This document shows, one piece after another, positions 27,531 through 33,478 of a stretch of 33,478 nt of DNA (positions within the stretch are counted from its first letter, which is position 1; every line of letters starts with the position of its first letter). Origin of the DNA: Berkiella_A sp963976875. Its GTDB lineage: Bacteria > Pseudomonadota > Gammaproteobacteria > Berkiellales > Berkiellaceae. Both the position numbers and the translations under genes were made by a program. The DNA lies in assembly GCA_963976875.1 (NCBI GenBank), contig CAXBML010000032.1:1-33478 (forward strand), in the 5' to 3' direction. The notes under the pieces are model-generated. The model made no database searches, had not been told where the DNA came from, and saw only the letters and a program-made list of their open reading frames with translations.

Positions 27531-27565
27531 GAAGAGTGGATCTGTTTTAAGGGGCAACTCCACAT

Positions 27566-28294
27566 CTCAACTATAGTAGCCCAAAGCACGCTGGCGAGAA
27601 TATGACAAGATTACTTAATTTGCGTCATAAAACCTTGAAGCCGATCAACTTTATGTGCGACGCGCTGAGCAGAAGCATGCCTAAAGAGCATGAAGTCATC
27701 TTAATGAACTGCATAGCCCATGCTAGGCGCAAGTTTGTGGAGATTGAGGATTTTTTTCCAAATGAATGTGCCTATGTCATTGAGCAGTTCGCTGAAGTTT
27801 ATCGTCATGATGCTTATACCAAGTCTGCTAAGATGGATGATGCTCAGCGTTTAAGATATCATCAAGCACACAACGGTCCAATCATGCTAGCACTCAAGGT
27901 TTGGCTACAAAGACAGCTTGATGAGAACTTTGTTGAAGAAAATAGCTCCCTGGGAAAAGCCATTCGATATACACTTAAACATTGGGGACCTTTAACACAG
28001 TTTCTAAAAACTGAAGGGGCGCCCCTCGATAATAATATCCTGGAAGCATCATTGAAGGTCCCGATTAGGATAAGGAAAAACGCCATGTTCTATAAAACCG
28101 AACATGGCGCTTTTATAGGGAGCATGCTCGTCTCTATCATCCAAACCTGCCAGGCAAATGAAGTCAACCCTGTTGATTACATCACAGCTTTAAAAGCCAA
28201 TAAAAGTCAAGTTTTTAAAGAACCAGCGAGATGGTTACCATGGAACTATGATAACCAAATGGCCCCTCAAACTGTGGCTTGCGCCACAGCTTGA
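27566..28294 (+). pseudogene. IS66-family transposase TnpC, C-terminal half
   Basis: The frame is open from the IS2-like right end through SSPKHAGEN and then, from the ATG at 27602, gives 230 aa. Recognisable IS66 TnpC features are MCDALSRSMP, NCIAHARRKF, SSLGKAIRYTLKHWGPLTQFL, APLDNNILEASLK (the catalytic region; usual families have DNN-x-xE) and KNAMFYKTEHGA. The N-terminal half is absent. The last residues (APQTVACATA) are encoded by a palindrome shared with tnpB on the other strand. Its plus orientation is opposite to tnpA and tnpB, unlike a normal IS66 operon. Confidence 0.82.
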
Positions 28295-28299
28295 GGGGC
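28262..28299. terminator. 17-bp palindromic hairpin at the tnpC/tnpB tail-to-tail junction
   Basis: The arms 28262-28278 (GCCCCTCAAACTGTGGC) and 28283-28299 pair with one mismatch around a TTGC loop. A short T-rich stretch follows on the plus side (GCATTTTGAT). It could work as a bidirectional terminator for convergent genes, and it also encodes the last residues of both proteins. Confidence 0.55.
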
Positions 28300-28656
28300 T
28301 GCATTTTGATAAATATTGCGCCAGGGTAGTGGTGAATGCATAAATCTTGGATCACCCTGAATTAATAATATCTGTAAAGCTTCAGATCTGACCTTGAGTG
28401 TCTCACCTTTGTCTTCTGGCCACCAGCTGAGTTTTCCTTTACTAAAACGTTTCATAATAAGCCAAAAGCCACTACCATCAAAAACTAAAACCTTAACAGC
28501 TGTTCTTTTGCGGTTGGTAAAAGCAAATACAGTGCCAGAAAAGGGATCCCCATCAAGTTTTGCCTTACAAAGTGCCACAAGAGAATCAATCCCTTTCCTG
28601 AAGTCCGCAGGCTCTAAAGCCAAGAGTATCCTTTGGCCAGCAGTCAGTTGCAGCAT
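28267..28656 (-). CDS. tnpB: IS66-family accessory protein TnpB (Orf2)
   Basis: 129 aa. ILLALEPADFRKGIDSLVAL, then GDPFSGTVFAFTNRKRTAVKVL, then DGSGFWLIMKRFSKGKLSWW is the classic IS66 Orf2 pattern. It overlaps the tnpA stop region at 28656, as expected for translational coupling. The C-terminal tail after LPWRNIYQ (NAAPQAVAQATV) is an extension encoded by the palindrome and overlaps the opposite-strand tnpC by 28 bp. TnpB is needed for IS66 transposition, but its biochemical role is not settled. Confidence 0.88.
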   Translation of the reverse strand: MLQLTAGQRILLALEPADFRKGIDSLVALCKAKLDGDPFSGTVFAFTNRKRTAVKVLVFDGSGFWLIMKRFSKGKLSWWPEDKGETLKVRSEALQILLIQGDPRFMHSPLPWRNIYQNAAPQAVAQATV

Positions 28657-29039
28657 CAGCAGCTCCTTATCAAAGATGAAAGCATATTGATGAGGACAGA
28701 GTCGCTTGCATGTCTGATTGTCATCAAGGTCCCATCTGGTCTTTTAATTTCAAGGCAAGCACCTAAGTGAACATCTGTTTGTTGATGCTTTATAGAGGGC
28801 ATAGCGACCTCATAGAAAGGCATATCACTCTTGAGCGTAAAAGGATCACGCTGCTTAATCTTATTCTTGAGCTGGGTATGGCTTAGACGAAGTGCGCGGC
28901 AAATTTCAGACATTGAATGCTTATCTAAAAGCCTAATTGCTTGTGACCAAATACGATTAGGAATACGTCCGGTTTTTTCTCTTGTGCCTCGCCAGTGCTC
29001 GATTTCTATGCGTACAGCTTCAAGGGTAGTAGTGGTCAT
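28656..29039 (-). CDS. tnpA: IS66-family accessory protein TnpA (Orf1)
   Basis: 127 aa with a helix-turn-helix-like middle (RIWSQAIRLLDKHSMSEICR, then ALRLSHTQLKNKI) and the C-terminal EIKRPDGTLMTIR seen in IS66 Orf1. GGAG lies 6 bases before the ATG. A GTAAGC tip, reading in the same direction, is found at 29108-29103 and probably marks the IS66 left end, giving a 68-bp leader. Confidence 0.82.
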   Translation of the reverse strand: MTTTTLEAVRIEIEHWRGTREKTGRIPNRIWSQAIRLLDKHSMSEICRALRLSHTQLKNKIKQRDPFTLKSDMPFYEVAMPSIKHQQTDVHLGACLEIKRPDGTLMTIRHASDSVLINMLSSLIRSC

Positions 29040-29329
29040 GTTATCTCCATGTATACAATCATGGAGCTACGATATACGACGGGCTTAAGGAGTACTAGAC
29101 ATGCTTACCGGAAGGTTACTATCAACTGATCAATTGGCGTAAAGGTTTGGCTAATGCCATGATCGGTCACGGTTAACGGATATTATGTTGGGATTGTTTC
29201 CATAGATATATTCAACGACTGCGTGATTTAATCCACTTTTAGAAACCATATACGAAAAACCTAACAAGTCGTGACTGTCTTGATTACTTTTTTAGGGTTA
29301 GCCGATTTAAAGGGAGATAGGAACACGCA
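29040..29329. other. IS66 leader and intergenic region
   Basis: 29040-29108 is the probable IS66 leader, with the left tip GTAAGC on the minus strand at 29103-29108. From there to 29329 I see no gene or strong hairpin. Confidence 0.45.
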
Positions 29330-30277
29330 TTATAATTTCTTAACAGGTGTTTCGGAATCCGAAGGCATTTTAGCGCCAATGTGTTCTTCACCTCTTGATC
29401 TGGCTAGTATAATTTGTTTTTGTCTTTCAGTGAATCGCTCTTTTTGCTCGGGGGTCATTTTATTAAAGCAAAAATCACAGCTGACACCCTTGATGTAATG
29501 GGCACTCAGTTTTTGAGCTTCAGTGATAGGCATTCTACAGGCATAACATTGATCATAAGAACCAGGTGTTAAATCATGATTAACAGCCACTCTTTCATCA
29601 AAAACAAAACACTCACCTTCCCACATTGTTTCTGTTTGTGGCACTTCTTCAAGATATTTTAAAATACCACCCTCTAAGTGGTAAACCTCATCGAAGCCTT
29701 GTTCTTTTAAATAGGCTGTTGATTTTTCACACCTGATGCCACCGGTACAATACATTGCCACTTTTTTATTTTTTTCGGGATCTAGATTATTATTGACGAA
29801 TTGAGGGAATTCTCTAAAGGTTTCTGTATTGGGATTAATGGCATTATGAAAGGCACCAATTTTTACTTCATAATCGTTGCGCGTATCAATGAGTGTGACG
29901 TTGGGATCGGATATCAGCGCATTCCAATCCTTTGGTTTTACGTATGTACCAGAAATATGAGTCGGATCTATGCCATCGACACCCATGGTGACAATTTCTT
30001 TCTTTAATTTGACCTTGGTTCGCTTGAATGGCATCTCATGACTATATGACTCTTTATAGCTTATCGGGCCTAGATTTGGATGTTGATTAATATAATGTAA
30101 TAATGAATCAATACCTTCTCTAGTGCTTGCCACTGTGCCGTTAATACCTTCTTTGGCCAGTAATAAGGTACCATACACATTATGTTGCCTCATAATGGAT
30201 AATAAAGGCGCTTTAAGGCCTTCAAAGTTATCAAGCGTCACGAACTTATATAGAGCGCAAATGACATAAGTTGTCAT
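29330..30277 (-). CDS. trhO: tRNA uridine(34) hydroxylase / rhodanese-domain protein TrhO (YceA)
   Basis: 315 aa from the ATG at 30277, which has AGAAGG 8 bases upstream; the frame could start 24 codons earlier, but without a ribosome site. The N-terminal UPF0176 domain (YVICALYKFV, KEGINGTVA) is followed by a rhodanese domain (LIDTRNDYEVKIGAF) with active-site loop CTGGIRCEKS (C177), and by a C-terminal Cys-rich part (CYACRMP, CDFCF) that may bind metal. The family hydroxylates U34 of certain tRNAs, the first step toward 5-methoxyuridine or cmo5U. This is a housekeeping gene and marks the edge of the accessory region. Confidence 0.95.
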   Translation of the reverse strand: MTTYVICALYKFVTLDNFEGLKAPLLSIMRQHNVYGTLLLAKEGINGTVASTREGIDSLLHYINQHPNLGPISYKESYSHEMPFKRTKVKLKKEIVTMGVDGIDPTHISGTYVKPKDWNALISDPNVTLIDTRNDYEVKIGAFHNAINPNTETFREFPQFVNNNLDPEKNKKVAMYCTGGIRCEKSTAYLKEQGFDEVYHLEGGILKYLEEVPQTETMWEGECFVFDERVAVNHDLTPGSYDQCYACRMPITEAQKLSAHYIKGVSCDFCFNKMTPEQKERFTERQKQIILARSRGEEHIGAKMPSDSETPVKKL

Positions 30278-30635
30278 GTTTTTACCTTCTGAAAAACTAG
30301 GGTTATACCGAAAAATTGCGGAAATTGTATCACATCCACATTCGAACAATAAATGCCAGCCCCCTTTAATTTAATGCGACTACTTTCCCTTTATATTTGA
30401 AGAAGTTATACCCGCAATACGTTTAGAAAAAAACTAACTTGAGCAAAGGTAAAATCAAGCAAACCAACTCACTAGGGTGGGTTTTATCTTTGGCCCTTCT
30501 TTTAGATCTTTATGGTACACAAAAACTACGAATCTTGAACTAAAGGTGCGTTTCTAGAGCCACCTAAAATTAGTCAAGAACTAAAAAAAATGGTCGATAA
30601 GAAAAAAATGAATATTAATTATATTTGGATTATCG
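30278..30635. other. Intergenic region, nothing recognised
   Basis: Divergent promoters for trhO and the small secreted protein are expected here. AT-rich DNA, with no clear promoter pair, hairpin or RNA gene that I can support. Confidence 0.5.
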
Positions 30636-31139
30636 ATGATACGTAAAATATACTCCGCAGGCAGTCTCCTGCTTTTGTTAAACCTGCCCCTTCCTTTATT
30701 AGCACAAAATCATGACTGGGTCTCAGTTCTGTGTACATACAGCATACCAAACAAAAACTCTAGCGTTAGTAAAACAACAATAACAAGCTACGGTGGCCAT
30801 GCATTCAGGTTTACAGAGATATCTAAGGAAGCTTCACCGGATAATTTTGAATTCTCATACCATTTGTATATCAATAGTAAGAGTAAATCTGTGTTAAATA
30901 GTAATAAAGAAAAAATCGAAGGTGTATTTACAGAAGATAGTTTAACAATTTACTTTCCTTCATTGGGGAGTGATATTTTTAAAGTAAGATTCACAGGAAA
31001 GAGTTATTCTGGTTCAAAGATATATGTAGAAAATGCAAGTTCAGTAGGTCATGTGAAAGGTGATTGTAGAACAGAAAAAATTGATAAATGCAAATTGTTT
31101 CCTGACATATGTCGGCCATCGAGAAACCGAGGATTTTAG
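30636..31139 (+). CDS. Small exported protein of unknown function
   Basis: 167 aa. The N-terminus MIRKIYSAGSLLLLLNLPLP followed by LLAQ-NHD is a convincing Sec signal peptide with cleavage after LLAQ or close to it. The mature part of about 143 aa is polar and probably beta-rich, with many Ser/Thr/Lys and four Cys (one near WVSVLCTY, then CRTEKIDKCKLFPDIC), which could form two disulfides in the periplasm or outside the cell. I recognise no family. The ribosome site is weak. It is followed by a long hairpin terminator and has no operon partner. Confidence 0.7.
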   Translation: MIRKIYSAGSLLLLLNLPLPLLAQNHDWVSVLCTYSIPNKNSSVSKTTITSYGGHAFRFTEISKEASPDNFEFSYHLYINSKSKSVLNSNKEKIEGVFTEDSLTIYFPSLGSDIFKVRFTGKSYSGSKIYVENASSVGHVKGDCRTEKIDKCKLFPDICRPSRNRGF

Positions 31140-31151
31140 CTTAAATAGGCA

Positions 31152-31250
31152 AAAAGGACACCCACTATAACTATAATATATAATATATACTCTAAATTTA
31201 GAGGTGCATAGTTTATAGTTTTTATTGGGCGTTATAATGGGTGTCCTTTT
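31152..31250. terminator. Long hairpin: 20-nt inverted repeat with internal palindrome
   Basis: AAAAGGACACCCACTATAAC (31152-31171) pairs with 31231-31250 with one mismatch. In the middle lies a perfect 14-bp palindrome, CTCTAAATTTAGAG (31190-31203). GGGTGTCC followed by TTTTCTTCT is a good intrinsic terminator for the secreted-protein gene, and the mirrored A run makes it usable from the other side. At 99 bp with complementary ends it could also be a small MITE-like repeat. Confidence 0.65.
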
Positions 31251-31325
31251 CTTCTCTGAAAAATATGAGATTGGTAAAGAGTTTCCAGTAAAAGATTATT
31301 TACCAAAAGCCATGAGAGCACTGAC

Positions 31326-31368
31326 AAAAAGCGTATGTTGACAACAGCATTCAAGGTTAACGCTTTTT
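31326..31368 (-). terminator. Intrinsic terminator overlapping the stop of the protease-like gene
   Basis: On the minus strand AAAAAGCGT pairs with ACGCTTTTT (arms 31360-31368 and 31326-31334) across a 25-nt loop, ending in a T run. The upstream arm covers the last codons and part of the TAA. Confidence 0.6.
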
Positions 31369-33207
31369 CACACTGTGGCGTTTTGAAGATGAAGCTTCAA
31401 TCTGAGGGTCTAATTTATCGTGATATGCTTGTGCTAGTGATGCTACAGCATTTTGATTTCTTAAAAAATTTGGTTCACTTTTTAAGTTTAACTTAATTTC
31501 CTCTAATGCTGCTGGTGAAATTTTCAGTTCTAACAACGTAGCTGTGTCTATGGATGCAGACTCAAATGAACTCTTTAAGGTCTCATCTTGTTCAAATGCA
31601 TTAAATATATGAATAAGATTTTTAAGCTGTTGCTGCGGGGCATTAAAAATAGAATCTAGCCTGATAAAACCAAACTCTAACTCATCTTGAACCATTTTAC
31701 GCTCAAGCACACTGTTCGTAAACTCAGTTATTAGGTTCCTTTCGCTAGCTTCTTTTAAGGTTGAAAAATCTGAAAATGTAATAACTTTTTTTCTAGCTAA
31801 ATTCATTAGTTTATGTTTTCTACATAGGGTTATAAATTGTGTATATTTTTCGTCTTCTTCTTTAATGAAGGCATCTGCTTCTTTGGTTCCCCCTTTACCT
31901 AGATATAAGGATAAATATTTATGAGCTCCACTATTCACACTAGTTCTATCATTTTTTAAGGTTGTCTGAATGTTGCCTAATAATAATTTTTCGGCTGCCT
32001 CCCTGATTTCAACTGTAATTATGTTTTTATCTTTTATGAGCTGTGTTATTTTTTTTCGATAGGGGGCTGTTTTATGTTCACTTTGTAGTAATATGCAAGC
32101 AATTAATAATAAATCAATTTGTTTTTCTGGTTTAGCGATAGCTTTTTTTAAAGCATTCACTCTATCGAAGTCATGTGCCCAATAATGGTAAAGTTTTTTT
32201 GCCATCTCTTGTGCTTTTAATAAGGAGTCGTCATGAGAAAGATGCTTGTGAAAGTGTTGGTAGCTCGCTAAAATCATATTAGAGTATATGATTGTTTTAG
32301 CACCTGAAGACCAACCACAATTATCAGATTTTTGTAAGCTAAGAGGGATATGGCTTATCAGGGGGTGATTATCTTTGATTCTCATATCTTTCTCATCTGT
32401 TGAAATTGCAGATTGAAAAGACTCATTATGAAACTGCTTTAATTGAGGGATAACGTCATCTTGACTCGAATGCTCACAAATATCAATCCCTTTAGATGTT
32501 TGTATTGAGTTTGACCATCTATCTGCAAATATAACCATTTCTTTCGAAGCAACAATGCTAGTCCAGTGTTTCGGGAAATTTGTTTCATAAAGCAGTGAAA
32601 AGGACTTACCTTGTGAAAGCTGTGTCGCAATCTCTTCAATGTCTGGATCTGCGCATAGAATATTGTTGTGAACTTCTTTTAAAATTGACTGTAAATCTAT
32701 GTCTGACATTTGGAAATCATTTCCAGACAAGTAATCAGACCAATGTTCCAGAAAGTTTCCAAAAGAGTCTTGCATTGAGTGAATGATAAATTCGCGACAT
32801 GAAAATTGCAAAATCATCTCCATTTCATTAATTGTAGTTCTGCCACGTAACCCAAAGCGCAACGCCAATAAATGTCTCTCTTGAAATGCAGAAAAGGTGT
32901 CGTAAATAAAACTGTATAGTTTTGAATCAGTTGGTTCTGGCGCAGGTAAAAGAGAGGTTATACTTGCAATCTTTATTGCCTCTACTCTTAAGGGATAACC
33001 TTTAGGAGTCAAAAATTTACAGCTTGTATAATCTAAGTCTTCTTCAACTGAAGAAATATGATTGAGTGTTTCTTGTAGCTGTTGCCCAGCTAATGTAACA
33101 TCATTATCAACCATTGATTTATTTCCGATTTTGTTTAAATATTTAATGATGGCGTTAGATATTTCAAGGTTATCAGAGGCTAATTTTGTCATATATTCCG
33201 TATCCAT
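31357..33207 (-). CDS. Putative CE-clan (Ulp1/YopJ-like) cysteine protease, candidate effector
   Basis: 616 aa, mostly helical, with no signal peptide or membrane segment. The central part shows the ordered catalytic pattern of CE-clan ubiquitin/SUMO proteases and YopJ acetyltransferases: FPKHWTSIV (H214), then VIFADRW (D229), then LQKSDNCGWSSGAKTI (Q292 five residues before C297, with DNCG). These spacings agree with known CE enzymes. N-terminal residues 1-190 and the C-terminal 300 are helical and unrecognised; the C-terminus is polar and basic (SSSKRHSVKKR). In Legionella such proteins are often delivered to host cells by the Dot/Icm system to remove ubiquitin-like modifiers. That role is inferred from motif and genome style. 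The gene stands alone with its own terminator. Confidence 0.72.
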   Translation of the reverse strand: MDTEYMTKLASDNLEISNAIIKYLNKIGNKSMVDNDVTLAGQQLQETLNHISSVEEDLDYTSCKFLTPKGYPLRVEAIKIASITSLLPAPEPTDSKLYSFIYDTFSAFQERHLLALRFGLRGRTTINEMEMILQFSCREFIIHSMQDSFGNFLEHWSDYLSGNDFQMSDIDLQSILKEVHNNILCADPDIEEIATQLSQGKSFSLLYETNFPKHWTSIVASKEMVIFADRWSNSIQTSKGIDICEHSSQDDVIPQLKQFHNESFQSAISTDEKDMRIKDNHPLISHIPLSLQKSDNCGWSSGAKTIIYSNMILASYQHFHKHLSHDDSLLKAQEMAKKLYHYWAHDFDRVNALKKAIAKPEKQIDLLLIACILLQSEHKTAPYRKKITQLIKDKNIITVEIREAAEKLLLGNIQTTLKNDRTSVNSGAHKYLSLYLGKGGTKEADAFIKEEDEKYTQFITLCRKHKLMNLARKKVITFSDFSTLKEASERNLITEFTNSVLERKMVQDELEFGFIRLDSIFNAPQQQLKNLIHIFNAFEQDETLKSSFESASIDTATLLELKISPAALEEIKLNLKSEPNFLRNQNAVASLAQAYHDKLDPQIEASSSKRHSVKKR

Positions 33208-33478
33208 ATATCAATATACTAGAGCGTTATTGAGTATGACTATGGTGATACAGCAAAGTTCCCAAATTTTAATAATTGTAGGAGCAATTTAGATATGTCC
33301 GGTTCAGCAAGTTAAAAATCGATGTTTGTCAACATAGGTGTCTTCTCTTTATGCCAGTTCCTTTGTTCTATCTAGAATAGGATGTATGTGCACTGAGGAA
33401 TCCCCACGAACCTTGTGGAAATCTTGAATAGAATCAGGAAGATGTAGACATGCACGCAACCTTATGATCTAATTTGAT
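33208..33478. other. Upstream region of the protease-like gene; possible coding relic
   Basis: Holds the promoter of the protease-like gene, not identifiable by eye. On the minus strand about 33330-33440 reads DSIQDFHKVRGDSSVHIHPI, then LDRTKELA-stop, which looks like protein but has no start or known family within the window. Confidence 0.35.

Larger units (their letters stand above)
26282..27562 (+). mobile_element. IS2-like element (IS3 family), full length, inactive, copy 2
   Basis: 1281 bp. The left end TAGTGCTCCCTTGAAAACCA and the right end (reverse complement TGGAGTTGCCCCTTAAAACA) are imperfect inverted repeats, both running on into GATCCAC. The asymmetric TAG/TGG tips are like those of IS2. 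OrfA is intact; orfB has a frameshift and two nonsense codons. The 5 bp on each side (CCCTG and CATCT) do not match, so no target duplication is left and the flanks probably come from different events. Confidence 0.85.

Noticed and set aside
30278..30349. Longer N-terminus for TrhO
   Set aside because: The extra 24 residues are atypical for the family and lack a ribosome site; AGAAGG precedes the ATG at 30277.

Overview
The window looks like a chromosome segment of an AT-rich, host-associated gammaproteobacterium, most likely Legionella or a close relative. I infer this from the low GC content, a trhO-type tRNA hydroxylase gene, a large helical protein with a CE-clan (Ulp1/YopJ-like) cysteine protease signature, a decayed leucine-rich-repeat gene, and many IS elements of different ages. 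The assignment rests on gene style, not on a database match.

Bases 1-8000 hold the 3' end of a trans-AT-type polyketide synthase (DH-KR-ACP-KS-ACP-TE; its start lies outside the window). A convergent ATP-grasp ligase follows. Next comes a badly decayed MFS drug exporter on the minus strand. Bases 8000-8880 are IS wreckage: an IS66 right end buried in a truncated integrase-type transposase, followed by repeat-rich IS-end DNA.

Bases 8947-18176 hold a 2.7 kaa NRPS and an intact MFS exporter 56 bp downstream. The NRPS reads A(with insert)-T-C-T-C-A-T-R. It starts without a condensation domain and ends in a thioester reductase, so a peptide aldehyde or alcohol is expected. The most unusual feature of the window is here: the first adenylation domain is interrupted between motifs A8 and A9 by about 85 residues that read as a PilZ domain, the c-di-GMP receptor fold. 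The intact MFS is a paralogue of the decayed one upstream, so the NRPS is flanked by two inverted MFS copies.

Bases 18267-22553 hold an RND efflux pump operon on the minus strand (membrane fusion protein, then transporter), convergent with the biosynthetic genes. No TolC-type gene is in view.

Bases 22554-29110 are an accessory scrapyard: a frameshifted LRR gene, an IS3-type element cut by an IS2-like fragment, a CBS-pair protein, an N-terminal transposase fragment, a full-length but mutated IS2-like element, and an IS66 element whose tnpB and tnpC run tail to tail across a 17-bp palindrome.

Bases 29330-33478 hold trhO, a small secreted protein of unknown function, a long hairpin that probably terminates transcription, and the putative CE-clan protease (616 aa), a good candidate for a translocated effector.

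Working model: the PKS and NRPS build one or two small molecules, and the MFS pump exports them. The ATP-grasp enzyme may add an amide-linked group. The PilZ insert may tie NRPS activity to c-di-GMP.
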